Positions 9,615-18,634 are shown, numbered from the stretch's first letter. The stretch is 64,000 nt of DNA from Candidatus Heimdallarchaeota archaeon (GCA_020353515.1 CP070695.1:4777414-4841413); one strand, 5' to 3'. Numbers and translations: made by a program. The notes: generated by a model not told the origin, from the sequence alone.

Positions 9615-10478
9615 ATGACAACAACTATATTTGATATGTCTGAAGACACTGACATTGCATGGTGTCCTGGTTGCGGAAACTTTGGAATTCTCCGTATAGT
9701 AAAAACAGCACTAACCGAGCTAAATATTAAACCAGAAGAATTAGTAATGGTATCAGGAATAGGACAGGCTGCGAAAACTCCTCATTATCTTAGAGCAAAT
9801 ATTTTTAATGGTCTTCATGGTCGAGCGATTGCCGCTGCACTAGCAATTAAAGCTGTAAACCCTAATCTTACAGTTATTGTCGAAAGTGGAGACGGTTGTT
9901 CCTTTGGAGAAGGGGGTAACCATTTCATTCATAACATTCTTAGAAATCCAAATATTACTCACCTTGCACATGACAACATGGTTTATGGTCTTACCAAAGG
10001 ACAAGCATCCCCTACAAGTCAATATGGCTTTATTACACCTGTTCAAGTTCAGGGAGTAACAAATGAACCATTCAATCCAGTCGCATTAGCAATAGCTCTT
10101 GATGCTGCATTTGTAGCTAGAGTCTTCATGGGGGATCAAGAAAAAATGAAACAGATCATCAAAGCAGCAATTAATCACAAGGGCTATTCATTTGTAGACA
10201 TATTGCAGCCATGCGTGTCATTTAATAAAATTAACAGTTGGAAATGGTTCAAAGAGAATACTTACTATTTAGAGGAATCATATAATCCTAATAATAAAGT
10301 GGAAGCATTTAAAAGGTCATTAGAAAAGGAAAAAATCCCTCTAGGAATATTCTATACCACAACAAAGCTCACTTTTGAAGAAAATTTACCAGCATATAGA
10401 GTGAACAAGGATCCCCTTTATAAAAGAGACGTAAACCTAGATAAGCTAAGGAACCTTTTAGATTCAAAAAGAAATTGA
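9615..10478 (+). CDS. korB: 2-oxoacid:ferredoxin oxidoreductase, beta (TPP) subunit
   Basis: 287 residues with the thiamine diphosphate site: WCPGCGNFGIL near the N-terminus, GIGQAAKTPHYLRANIFNGL, and the Mg/TPP motif starting ESGDGCSFGEGGNHF and ending in HDNMVYGLTKGQASPT. Length fits the short archaeal beta subunit (KorB/OforB), which carries one 4Fe-4S cluster; CPGCG plus CVSFNKINSW fits. It forms the heterodimer with the preceding gene. The next gene starts 21 bp after the stop, suggesting cotranscription. Confidence 0.88.
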   Translation: MTTTIFDMSEDTDIAWCPGCGNFGILRIVKTALTELNIKPEELVMVSGIGQAAKTPHYLRANIFNGLHGRAIAAALAIKAVNPNLTVIVESGDGCSFGEGGNHFIHNILRNPNITHLAHDNMVYGLTKGQASPTSQYGFITPVQVQGVTNEPFNPVALAIALDAAFVARVFMGDQEKMKQIIKAAINHKGYSFVDILQPCVSFNKINSWKWFKENTYYLEESYNPNNKVEAFKRSLEKEKIPLGIFYTTTKLTFEENLPAYRVNKDPLYKRDVNLDKLRNLLDSKRN

Positions 10479-10499
10479 ATCTAATTTTGAAAAATTCAA

Positions 10500-11030
10500 T
10501 TGAAATACTCTTTGGTGTTTTCTTTGGCAATAAAAGAAGTTCTAATAATTGGAAATCCTGAGCTTAGAGAGAGATCTTCTAAAATATCTGATTTTGGAGA
10601 AAGTCTTCAGGAAATCATAGAGGACTTAAAGGACACACTTACACATCTTCAGAAAACAAAAAAGATTGGTAGAGCCTTAGCAGCTCCACAGATAGGCCAC
10701 ATGAAACAAATAATTTATTATGGCCTTCCTAAGAATCCTTTTGTGATGGTAAATCCAGAAATTACCTCACGAAGTGAGGAGAAATTCTGGGTTTGGGACA
10801 GCTGTTTTAGTTTTGATGTTGCTTTTTTTGTAGAAATAAAACGTCATAAGGAGATTAAAATAAGATACCAAGATGAAAATGGAAAGATTCATGTGAATGA
10901 GTTCGATGACGATATGTCAGAGCTAATTCAACACGAAACAGATCATTTGCATGGAATCCTTGCGACTGATCATTTAACAGATGGTAAAAGAATAATCTTG
11001 AGACAGGAATGGGAAAAAAGATTTGCTTAA
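10500..11030 (+). CDS. Peptide deformylase-like metallohydrolase
   Basis: The three deformylase motifs are recognisable: GRALAAPQIG (motif 1), WDSCFSF in place of EGCLS (motif 2, metal Cys kept, Gly replaced by Ser), and QHETDHLHG (motif 3, both metal His and the catalytic Glu). The canonical enzyme removes formyl from nascent chains, yet archaea start with unformylated methionine, so the substrate is probably different. TTG 10500 gives 176 residues; TTG 10524 would give MAIKEVL, a more typical N-terminus and length (168). It follows korAB and may share its transcript. Confidence 0.75.
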   Translation: MKYSLVFSLAIKEVLIIGNPELRERSSKISDFGESLQEIIEDLKDTLTHLQKTKKIGRALAAPQIGHMKQIIYYGLPKNPFVMVNPEITSRSEEKFWVWDSCFSFDVAFFVEIKRHKEIKIRYQDENGKIHVNEFDDDMSELIQHETDHLHGILATDHLTDGKRIILRQEWEKRFA

Positions 11031-11040
11031 AAAGTGATTA

Positions 11041-11280
11041 TTAGGAAGACTCTATTTGTGGTATCCGAAGATTAAAAGTAGTTTTGTGCGTGGACGGATC
11101 TAAATCTAATGTCCAAGAATGAGCTTCACAAATTTTTCTAACAATATGTAGACCATAACCTCTGGATCAGGAAGCAAATCAAATATTTTGGCAAATGGTG
11201 AGATTTGTTCCTCTTCTAACAATTTCATTCCCATTAACGCAGGAATTAATAGCATTTTGAACGAAAGATCTAATATTAGG
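11041..11280 (-). pseudogene. Histidine kinase ATPase-domain remnant
   Basis: On the minus strand, three successive frames give pieces of a HATPase domain in the right order: an N-box-like piece (SFVQNAINSCVNGNE, about 11270-11225), then LEEEQISPFAKIFD (about 11218-11178), then the G-box and C-terminus RGYGLHIVRKICEAHSW, ending in a natural stop at 11041. The ATP-binding D-x-G box and the phospho-acceptor region are missing. Frameshifts and deletions mark it as dead. It fills the stretch between the deformylase-like gene and the next gene, which otherwise holds nothing I recognise. Confidence 0.55.
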
Positions 11281-11393
11281 GAAGAAAGAATCTTAATCAG
11301 TTCAAAATCCGCTTAGTTAATGTGTTATACTCTATTTTAATCCATGAAGAAATATAAACATATTTTTTTTCCAAAGAAAGGTTACGATTTGAT

Positions 11394-12776
11394 TTATATT
11401 ACAATAGTTCCAATGAAAATTGGCCGCGATGTATCCTTCAGAGAATTCACAAGTAAATACTGGAAACGCAAGGGAGATTTGTTTGTAATATTCATAGATT
11501 TGACATCAAGGGAAATAGTAGAATTTGCATTAAGGACTATTGGATCAAAATTAATTTCGTTTTCAGTTCCATTTGATAATATCTTTAAAGCAGATGATAA
11601 TACGACTGGGATATCGGATTTATTCTCAATCTCAAAGATCTCATCATTATCAAGATTGAACTGTAGGATGTTAGCATACTGAAACTGTAAAGCTTCCTGA
11701 ATTGCTCTCATCTGCCCTGAAGAGAAATGAATTCGTTTTTGTTTCATGAAAGGAAGAGCTTTAGAGAATTGGCAATTTTTTATCCAATTATAAAATGAAA
11801 TTGAGAGGTGTTTAGAGAATTTTGGAGAAATCTGACAATTAAAATTGAAAGGTATCCCAAGTAAACATGCTAATATAAGAAAATCCAGATTCTGACTATT
11901 GGAAAACAATTGACAAAATAAATTGGGTAATTTTTGTCGTGAAGGATTTTTAAGAAGCTCTGATGGTAGATCCATTAACATAATAAATTCTTCTGTGTTC
12001 CATGGAAAATCATAGTATATTGTAACTTTTTTCAGGAGATTAAAAAAATTTAAAGGTTCTATTGAATCCCAGGAATCTAGTCTTCGAATTATTTTTAATG
12101 AATCTCGACCTTTCAAGAACGATTTTACTTCGAACTTGAATACAGGAAGAAGTTTAACAACCAAGGCTTCTGCTAAATCTTCATTTTGTCGAATTGATGG
12201 AGGTAAAAAGAAGAAAAGGGAATAGTAATGAAAAATTACTCCTAAATTCGGGCTTTGATATGGAACATAGATGAAATCTTTTGTAAAATTCGTACCGAAT
12301 ATTCCTTCAGCCTGTTGGAGAATACATTTTATTAAAGGACGTTGACGACGTTGACTTTTTGGAATTTTTAGCTTTTTAACTAATTGAACCCATATCTGTT
12401 TGAACTTTAGGTCAAGCTGATAATTTTGTTGAGCACGGGTGAGTTTCTTTTCAAGAGGAGGATAGCGAACTATTTTCTTTGATTTTGAATGAAGATCCTT
12501 TGACACCTCCTCTAAAGAGGAAAAATAGGATACCCCATGAAGCATATTACCTTCTGTACCAAAAAGATATAGGCGTACCTCCTTTTTCCAATGAATTATT
12601 ACCATATAGGAAAGACCTTCATCTGTGTTGATAACCAAGCTCGGTACACTTGGTAATCCTTTTTTGACAACTACATGTCTCTTTATGCGACGCAACTCTC
12701 CCCAATCAGCGCCCTTCTCTCTCACCTCTCGGCGCATAAATTTCATTAATTCTTTTTTTATTTCTCGGTGTACCAT
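11394..12776 (-). CDS. Uncharacterised 460-residue protein
   Basis: No family recognised. The N-terminus (residues 1-110) is basic with predicted strands (SLVINTDEGLSYMVIIHWKK), the middle is rich in leucine, phenylalanine and lysine and mostly helical, and the last 75 residues look like a beta-sandwich (strand-rich IVLNANSTISLDVKSMNI). No signal peptide and no clear membrane helix. It is divergent from the molybdenum hydroxylase operon (84 bp apart). The coding frame is long and clean, so it is real; function unknown. Confidence 0.6.
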   Translation of the reverse strand: MVHREIKKELMKFMRREVREKGADWGELRRIKRHVVVKKGLPSVPSLVINTDEGLSYMVIIHWKKEVRLYLFGTEGNMLHGVSYFSSLEEVSKDLHSKSKKIVRYPPLEKKLTRAQQNYQLDLKFKQIWVQLVKKLKIPKSQRRQRPLIKCILQQAEGIFGTNFTKDFIYVPYQSPNLGVIFHYYSLFFFLPPSIRQNEDLAEALVVKLLPVFKFEVKSFLKGRDSLKIIRRLDSWDSIEPLNFFNLLKKVTIYYDFPWNTEEFIMLMDLPSELLKNPSRQKLPNLFCQLFSNSQNLDFLILACLLGIPFNFNCQISPKFSKHLSISFYNWIKNCQFSKALPFMKQKRIHFSSGQMRAIQEALQFQYANILQFNLDNDEIFEIENKSDIPVVLSSALKILSNGTENEINFDPIVLNANSTISLDVKSMNITNKSPLRFQYLLVNSLKDTSRPIFIGTIVI

Positions 12777-12860
12777 CGCAAGTTTGATACTTTTCTCAGT
12801 ATTTAAACTTCTTCACTTAATTGGAAGAATATTTTTCAATGCCCCAAAGAAATATAATTA

Positions 12861-13193
12861 GTGTATATGACAAAACTAAGAATTCAATTATTTGGACAAT
12901 TAGGCTCAAATCTTGGTTCTGATATCGAGTTGGAATTTAGAAAGAAAGAACCAACACTCCGTGAGGTCATTAAAATCTTGATCAAAAAAGATCCTCAACT
13001 AAAACCTCTATTAAGAGGAAACAACTTAAAGCGTGGTATTATTCTCTTAGTCAATGGCCATATAGTTGACAGATCAGAATGGGGCCTAGACAAGAATCTT
13101 AGTACCCAAGACAGTGTAATTATCGATCAATTAGGATTTCTCCCGATTGTTGGTGGAGGTAACTTTTCTGAGAACAGGAGATTTTTGTCATGA
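12861..13193 (+). CDS. MoaD/ThiS-family ubiquitin-fold sulfur carrier
   Basis: A beta-grasp protein: strand KLRIQLFGQLGS, helix LREVIKILIKKDP, then LLVNGHIVDRS and the MoaD-type end DQLGFLPIVGGG. MoaD donates sulfur to molybdopterin, the cofactor of the hydroxylase encoded next, so the pairing makes sense. Unusually, ten residues follow the Gly-Gly-Gly, whereas sulfur carriers need a terminal Gly-Gly, so trimming would be required. The gene overlaps the next start by four bases (atga at 13190). GTG 12861 or ATG 12867 can be the start. Confidence 0.75.
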   Translation: MYMTKLRIQLFGQLGSNLGSDIELEFRKKEPTLREVIKILIKKDPQLKPLLRGNNLKRGIILLVNGHIVDRSEWGLDKNLSTQDSVIIDQLGFLPIVGGGNFSENRRFLS

Positions 13194-15559
13194 CAAAGTA
13201 TGTTGGACATTCAGTTCCAAGGAAGGATGCTTTTGAAAAGGTATCTGGTACTGCTGTTTATGCTTTTGATATTGATAACATTCCAAACATGCTTTACTGT
13301 AAATTCTTAACTTCTCCGCATGCTCATGCCCGAATTGTCTCCATTGACACTTCAAAGGCTGAGAAATTGTCTGGTGTCTCAACAGTTATTACAGGTAAAG
13401 ATTGGTTTGTAAAAATTGGATTATATGCTGGAGATCGAGATATTCTAGCTGTAGAGAAAGTTGTTTGGGTTGGTCAACCAGTAGTTGCCGTAGCAGCAAT
13501 ATCGGAGGCAATAGCCGCCAAAGCTTTAGAGCTTGTTCAGATAAAGTATGAAGTTCTATCATGTATTCTTGATCCTATTGAAGCAAAAAAATCATCAGAA
13601 ATATTAGTACATGAAAAAATGGCTGAATACGAGCATTCACCAGCATTTAATCCTGTTCCTGGTACTAATATTGCAAACCATTTTAAATTGCGCAAGGGTG
13701 ATATTGAGAAAGGATTTTCTCAGGCAGATTTTGTTATAGAAAACACTTATACTATGCCCCAAGTAGCTCATGCATACCTTGAACCACTTGTTTCAATCGG
13801 TCATTATCGAACAGATGGTACCATTGAAGTTTGGTCATCTGCGCAATCACCCTTCACAGTCAGATATCTACTTAGTGTCACGTTTGGTGTACCTATATCA
13901 AACATCACCGTCCATGCTCCTTTCCTCGGAGGAGGCTTTGGAGGTAAAGCAGGCTTAAATTTCGAACCTTTAGTCGTTTTACTCTCACGAAAAGCAGGTA
14001 ACCGACCAGTGAAACTTCGTTTGACTCGTGAAGAAAACTTTCGTAGCGCACCCATTAGAGTAGGAATGGTTGCTAATGTAAAAACGGGTATGAAATCAAA
14101 TGGTCGAATTCTCGCTGAAGAACTTGAGTACATCTGGGACTCTGGAGCATGTGCAGATTACGCGGTTAATGTAGGGCGTGCGGGTGGATATGTATCAATT
14201 GGTCCTTATGATATTGAAAATATAAAGTCCGATTCTTACACAATTTACACGAATAAACCGTATGCCACGGCGTTTCGTGGTTTTGGTCATATGGAGCTAC
14301 ATTGGGCGATTGAAAGACAACGTGATGCCATTGCGGTTTCACTAAAGATGGATCCAGTTGAATTTCGAAAAATTAATACCCTAAAACCTGGGAAATCACT
14401 AACAGCAAACCAAGATCGCCTTCGAGAGGATGCAGGAAATCTAGATCAATGTCTGGAGAAAGTTTGGAATGATTTAAAAGATAATCTTAAGGACTCTCCA
14501 ATCGAAAAACCATGGTTTTTCCGTGGAATCGGAATTGCAGGCTTTATGAAGGGGCCTGCTCAACCACCTAACAGTGCAGCATCAGCTTATGTCAAATTTA
14601 ATGAAGATGGAGGAATCATAGTCTCTGTTGGGACATCTGAGATGGGACAAGGGACAATTACGAGCCTTGCCCAAATAGCTGCTGAAGAACTTGGATTACC
14701 CATTGAAAAAGTCAAAATTAGAGGTGATCGCGATACAGATCGGGATGCTTATACATGGCAAACAGTGGGATCACGCTCTTTATTTATGGATGGAAATGCA
14801 GTTAGAAGAGCTTGTGAAGATGCAAGATCTCAGATTTTTGATATAGCAAGTCAAGTCTTGAATATTCCTTCAGAAGATTTAACACTTAAAAATGAATTAA
14901 TTTATCCAAAAGGGGAAAGATGGAAGCATTTGAGCTTGGCAGAAGTTGTTATGGGCTACATGTATCCTTCTGGTGAATCTATTGGAGGACCTGTTATTGG
15001 TAGAGGAAAATACATTGCTAAGATGACAATGCTAGATCCTGAAACAGGTGCAGGGAAACCAGCAATCTTTGATACATTTGGAGCTCAGGGAGCTGAAATC
15101 CAGATTAATGTATTAACGGGTGAAGTAATAGTTAAACGCCTAGTTTCAGCCTTTGATATTGGGAAAGCTATTAATCCTGGATTATGTGAAGGCCAAATAA
15201 TTGGAGGAGGTGTAATGGCTTTATCTATCGCATTGAATGAACAACTGCAATATAATGAGAAAGGTGAACTCCTTAATCCGAATCTTGTAGACTATATTAT
15301 TTCTCGTTCAGGGGATATCCCAAAAGAATTTGTTTCACACATTGTAGAAAATCCACAAGAAGATGGACCGTATGGCGCAAGAGGCATTGGTGAATTAACT
15401 ATGCTAGGTGTACCCGCTGCAATAGGTAATGCCATTTTTAATGCAATTGATGTCTGTATTAACGATTTACCTCTCACTCCTCAGAGAATTTGGTCTGAAA
15501 TTCAACAACAACGACCAGAACTCTTAATGTCTTTAAAAAAGAAAATTTTGGAGGATTAA
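13190..15559 (+). CDS. Molybdenum hydroxylase large subunit (xanthine dehydrogenase/aldehyde oxidase family)
   Basis: 789 residues, normal for a separate molybdopterin subunit. Visible motifs: the N-terminal a/b hammerhead domain (GTAVYAFDI onward), GGGFGGKAG, TAFRGFGHMELHWAIERQRD (the AFRGFG version seen in purine-oxidising enzymes), EMGQGTITSLAQIAAEELGL, QTVGSRSLFMDGNAVRRA and the C-terminal catalytic-glutamate segment GARGIGELTMLGVPAAIGNA. It would hydroxylate a heterocycle or aldehyde and pass electrons to the Fe-S and FAD subunits downstream. It lacks the AYxCSFR loop of CO dehydrogenase. Purine substrate is favoured by the pathway genes at 43-59 kb, but not proven. Confidence 0.88.
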   Translation: MTKYVGHSVPRKDAFEKVSGTAVYAFDIDNIPNMLYCKFLTSPHAHARIVSIDTSKAEKLSGVSTVITGKDWFVKIGLYAGDRDILAVEKVVWVGQPVVAVAAISEAIAAKALELVQIKYEVLSCILDPIEAKKSSEILVHEKMAEYEHSPAFNPVPGTNIANHFKLRKGDIEKGFSQADFVIENTYTMPQVAHAYLEPLVSIGHYRTDGTIEVWSSAQSPFTVRYLLSVTFGVPISNITVHAPFLGGGFGGKAGLNFEPLVVLLSRKAGNRPVKLRLTREENFRSAPIRVGMVANVKTGMKSNGRILAEELEYIWDSGACADYAVNVGRAGGYVSIGPYDIENIKSDSYTIYTNKPYATAFRGFGHMELHWAIERQRDAIAVSLKMDPVEFRKINTLKPGKSLTANQDRLREDAGNLDQCLEKVWNDLKDNLKDSPIEKPWFFRGIGIAGFMKGPAQPPNSAASAYVKFNEDGGIIVSVGTSEMGQGTITSLAQIAAEELGLPIEKVKIRGDRDTDRDAYTWQTVGSRSLFMDGNAVRRACEDARSQIFDIASQVLNIPSEDLTLKNELIYPKGERWKHLSLAEVVMGYMYPSGESIGGPVIGRGKYIAKMTMLDPETGAGKPAIFDTFGAQGAEIQINVLTGEVIVKRLVSAFDIGKAINPGLCEGQIIGGGVMALSIALNEQLQYNEKGELLNPNLVDYIISRSGDIPKEFVSHIVENPQEDGPYGARGIGELTMLGVPAAIGNAIFNAIDVCINDLPLTPQRIWSEIQQQRPELLMSLKKKILED

Positions 15560-16422
15560 TGATGGTTGGAACTGTTTCATACGTGGATCTTCCCAAATTT
15601 AAGGTTGAAGTTCCTAATTCTATTGAGGATGCACTAGAGCTTCTTCATAATCACCAAGCCAACTGTAAAATTCTTGCTGGGGGAACAGATTTACTAGTAG
15701 ACCTAAGGCATCGCTTGATTCAGCCAAGTGTCGTTATTGATATAAAAAACATTTTAGAGTTGAAGAAGCTTGAATTTACTGAAAATGGACTACAAATTGG
15801 TGCAGCAGTGTCTATCTCAGAAGTTTTGAAGCTTCCACAATTAAAAACACACTATACCGCACTATATCAGGCCCTTAATGACATGTGTGATGAAATCTTA
15901 AGAAGTAGGGCAACGATAGCAGGGAATATTGCAACTGCCTCTCCAGCAGCTGATACTGCAGGCCCTCTATACGTCCATCAAGCAATTATTAGCGTTAAAT
16001 CTCATTCTAGAGGAAGTAGAATGATTCTAATTAATGATTTCTTCAAAGGAGTAAAGAAAAGTATTCTTGATCCAGATGAACTCATAGTTTCAATAACACT
16101 TCCTTCAATTTCCAAAGATACAAAATCTGCTTTTATAAAAATGAAGCGAGGAGTAGAAGATTTAGCATTAGTTGGAGTTACAGGAGCTCATAATCATCAA
16201 CATACCTTCTTAGCTTACACGGCTGTTGCTCCTACGCCTATTTTCCTTGATATTTCGATGTACATTACCAACAACAAAATTTCAGAGGATTTGTTCCAAT
16301 CAATCTGGAAAGATGTCTTAACAAAAATCAACCCAATTTCAGATGTACGTTCAAGTAAAGCCTATAGAATACATATTTCTGAAATATTGACTAGATTAGT
16401 TCTCAAGGAGATAATTGCATGA
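15559..16422 (+). CDS. Molybdenum hydroxylase FAD-binding subunit
   Basis: 287 residues of the CoxM/XdhB/YgfM type. FAD pyrophosphate motif AGGTDLLVDLRHR near residue 40 and the second motif TIAGNIATASPAADTAGPL near 118, followed by the CO-dehydrogenase-flavoprotein C-terminal domain. It transfers electrons from the Fe-S subunit to an acceptor. The start overlaps the preceding stop by one base and the stop overlaps the next start, so the three subunits are translationally coupled. Confidence 0.88.
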   Translation: MMVGTVSYVDLPKFKVEVPNSIEDALELLHNHQANCKILAGGTDLLVDLRHRLIQPSVVIDIKNILELKKLEFTENGLQIGAAVSISEVLKLPQLKTHYTALYQALNDMCDEILRSRATIAGNIATASPAADTAGPLYVHQAIISVKSHSRGSRMILINDFFKGVKKSILDPDELIVSITLPSISKDTKSAFIKMKRGVEDLALVGVTGAHNHQHTFLAYTAVAPTPIFLDISMYITNNKISEDLFQSIWKDVLTKINPISDVRSSKAYRIHISEILTRLVLKEIIA

Positions 16423-16886
16423 AAAGGCAAATATCTATTATTGTAAATGGGATATCCCACGAAATCCTAGTAAAATCTAATGAGACTCTTCTTGATGTAC
16501 TTCGTAATCACTTACACGTCACATCTATAAAAGCAGCTTGTTGGCAGGGTGATTGTGGGTTATGTACGATTTTATTTGATGGTGTGCCTGTAAAATCTTG
16601 TCTTGTACTGGCTCATGAAGCAGATCAAAAAAACTTGACAACAGTAGAAGGACTAATTATGTCTGGAAAACTATCAAAGTTACAAGAAGCTTTTATTCAG
16701 AACGGTGCTGTACAATGTGGATTTTGTACATCAGCGTTTCTCCTTATGGGTCATTACCTCCTAAATCAAACTAAATCACTTGAACGAGAAGAAGTTGAAC
16801 ACTTATTGAGTGGGATTATTTGCAGATGCACAGGCTATAAACAAATTATTGACTCGATCCTGACTGTTAGTTCAGATTTCACATAA
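16419..16886 (+). CDS. Molybdenum hydroxylase 2Fe-2S subunit
   Basis: 155 residues with the two [2Fe-2S] sites of the CoxS/XdhC type: plant-ferredoxin-like CWQGDCGLCTILFDG with a distal Cys (VKSCLVL), and the helical domain QCGFCTSAF plus ICRCTGY. It relays electrons between the molybdopterin and FAD subunits. The start overlaps the FAD subunit gene by four bases (atga). Confidence 0.9.
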   Translation: MKRQISIIVNGISHEILVKSNETLLDVLRNHLHVTSIKAACWQGDCGLCTILFDGVPVKSCLVLAHEADQKNLTTVEGLIMSGKLSKLQEAFIQNGAVQCGFCTSAFLLMGHYLLNQTKSLEREEVEHLLSGIICRCTGYKQIIDSILTVSSDFT

Positions 16887-16899
16887 TTTCTAAGGTCTA

Positions 16900-17880
16900 A
16901 TGGAACTCCCTGTTTTGCAAACAAAACACATTATTGTTGGTATATTGGTGAAAATAAAATCAAAATGCCTTTATTGTTTGTTTTTTCGTGCTAAAAAACA
17001 AATAGAAAGGTTAACAGTGAATGAAGAAATTCGTTATAATGCTTTAACAGGAGTTATTCAAATTATTGCTGACCATGTTGGTTTTAATGCTTCAAACAAC
17101 ATTTCTCATCCTCTTCGACTTTGTCCCAGCTATATCGGAACAAAAAGGGACAGATTTCTCCAAAAATTCTTTCAAGTAAACGATACTTACAAACCGGAAA
17201 AACAAAATCTGAAATCTCAAACAAGTATTTTGTGGAATATGGTTCAAAAGAAGATAAAACGAAAACATCCAGAAGAACAGTTAAAGCTAGCTTTAGCATC
17301 TGCTACTTCCGCTAATATAATTGAATATGATCTTTTGAACCAAAAAAATGGTTTTAATATAAGAAATCTTAAAACAATCATTAATTCAGCGGAAAAAAAA
17401 TGGGATAACCTTTCAATTAAACTCCTTCCTAGTTTAATTTCTGAAATAACAGAAGCGAATTCTATTCTTTACTTGACAGATAATGTTGGAGAAGTTATAT
17501 TTGATGCTCTCGTAATAGATCTTCTCATTCAGCAAGATAAAAAAGTAATTGTCGCAGGGAAGAGCGAACCTATTCTTAACGATGCTACTGTAATTGATTT
17601 ACAAGATCTTTGGGTGGAATTAAGAACTAATGACTCGCCAGAAATCATATCAATCGGTACCAATTCTGTAGGATTACTTATAGATGAAATTTCAGATGAA
17701 TTTCGTAAAATCCTGAGCAAAAGCGACTTAATTATAGCAAAAGGTATGGGACACTTCGAAACTCTCCCTGAGTATGAATGGAACCAATCAGTCTGGTGTC
17801 TCTTTAGAACAAAATGTGAACCTGTTGCTATTGAGGCGAAATCAGAAATTGATTTGAACTGCATCCGCAAAATATCTTAA
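16900..17880 (+). CDS. DUF89/ARMT1-like damage-control phosphatase family protein
   Basis: 326 residues. DUF89 features: N-terminal CLYC pair, ALASATSANIIEYDLL (the family's A-x2-GN-x2-D region, here with SAN), TDNVGEVIFDALVIDLL (metal-site Asp and Asn), PILNDATVIDLQD, and IIAKGMGHFETLPE near the C-terminus. Relatives hydrolyse phosphate from sugar or cofactor phosphates with a bound metal. It lies 13 bp after the 2Fe-2S subunit and so probably belongs to the molybdenum hydroxylase operon; the link is not one I know. Substrate unknown. Confidence 0.75.
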   Translation: MELPVLQTKHIIVGILVKIKSKCLYCLFFRAKKQIERLTVNEEIRYNALTGVIQIIADHVGFNASNNISHPLRLCPSYIGTKRDRFLQKFFQVNDTYKPEKQNLKSQTSILWNMVQKKIKRKHPEEQLKLALASATSANIIEYDLLNQKNGFNIRNLKTIINSAEKKWDNLSIKLLPSLISEITEANSILYLTDNVGEVIFDALVIDLLIQQDKKVIVAGKSEPILNDATVIDLQDLWVELRTNDSPEIISIGTNSVGLLIDEISDEFRKILSKSDLIIAKGMGHFETLPEYEWNQSVWCLFRTKCEPVAIEAKSEIDLNCIRKIS

Positions 17881-17897
17881 GTCAGGAATCTTTGTAA

Positions 17898-18206
17898 ATG
17901 CCCCCTAAAGAGAGAAAAAGGACATTACACACTTCAGCAACCATTGCTGCCGCAGCATTCAATCTTCCAGTTATGGTTATTGCAGGAGTCATCATTGGAT
18001 ACCTCTTGTCGGTGAATCAGAATTCGCCTTTACGAGAGCTGATATTGATTGGAAGTCCCATCCTCTTCTTTGTTATAGCAATATTTGAGCTTTATTACGT
18101 AGTGAATAGGCAACAAATACAACGTTCTCATCCAAGATCTTCATTCAGCGACTTGGCTAAGCTTATCACTGAAGAGGGAGAACGAAAAGAAGAGGGAAAG
18201 GAATAA
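17898..18206 (+). CDS. Small membrane protein, two helices, possibly AtpZ/AtpI-like
   Basis: 102 residues. Two membrane helices (LPVMVIAGVIIGYLL, then LILIGSPILFFVIAIFELYY) and a charged C-terminal tail (EEGERKEEGKE). The layout resembles AtpI/AtpZ-type assembly factors of rotary ATPases and it sits tail-to-tail with the V-type ATPase genes, but the sequence alone is not diagnostic. It starts 17 bp after the DUF89 gene and may be the last gene of that operon. Confidence 0.5.
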   Translation: MPPKERKRTLHTSATIAAAAFNLPVMVIAGVIIGYLLSVNQNSPLRELILIGSPILFFVIAIFELYYVVNRQQIQRSHPRSSFSDLAKLITEEGERKEEGKE

Positions 18207-18250
18207 TACTGTACAACATATTCCTTTTTAATTGGTCATCTGTGGGAGCT

Positions 18251-18634
18251 TCAGGCACCTAGGACATCCGCCATCCTTAGATACAACATAAAAGCGATAA
18301 CGAAGCCAAAGACGCCAATACCTTCAATGAAAGCAATGAAGATAATAGTCCGACCAAATACTTCAGGGCGTTCAGCGATTGCACCAATAGCAGCGGAGCT
18401 TGCTGTCCCTAAGGCAAGTGCAGCACCTACACCTGCAAGCCCCATGGCTATCCCTGCTCCAATAGCTAATCCAAAGATCGCTTGCCCTTTATCTATCTCT
18501 TGGGCTGTGCCTTGAGTTGATTCAGGACTAGCTGTAACAGTTGTTACTGCCGTTGCCAGAATTAGAATGGCTAGTGCGAATAGGCCCATTCCGAGTTGAA
18601 GTTTAATGATTTGTTTCTTCTGCAGTGTGTTCAT
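18251..18634 (-). CDS. atpK: V-type ATPase subunit K (proteolipid c)
   Basis: 127 residues: an N-terminal hydrophobic segment that looks like a signal peptide (LFALAILILATAVTTVTAS), then a two-helix hairpin with Gly/Ala packing (GAGIAMGLAGVGAALALG) and the ion-carrying glutamate in the second helix (FIAFIEGIGVFGFVIAFML). The loop AIGAIAERPEVFGR is the classic proteolipid loop. It forms the rotating membrane ring. Third gene of an I-C-K group. One hairpin per subunit is the ancestral form. Confidence 0.9.
   Translation of the reverse strand: MNTLQKKQIIKLQLGMGLFALAILILATAVTTVTASPESTQGTAQEIDKGQAIFGLAIGAGIAMGLAGVGAALALGTASSAAIGAIAERPEVFGRTIIFIAFIEGIGVFGFVIAFMLYLRMADVLGA

Noticed and set aside
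11344..11682. Open frame of 112 codons on the plus strand
   Set aside because: It is mostly antisense to the end of the 460-residue gene, has no ribosome-binding signal and no family features.
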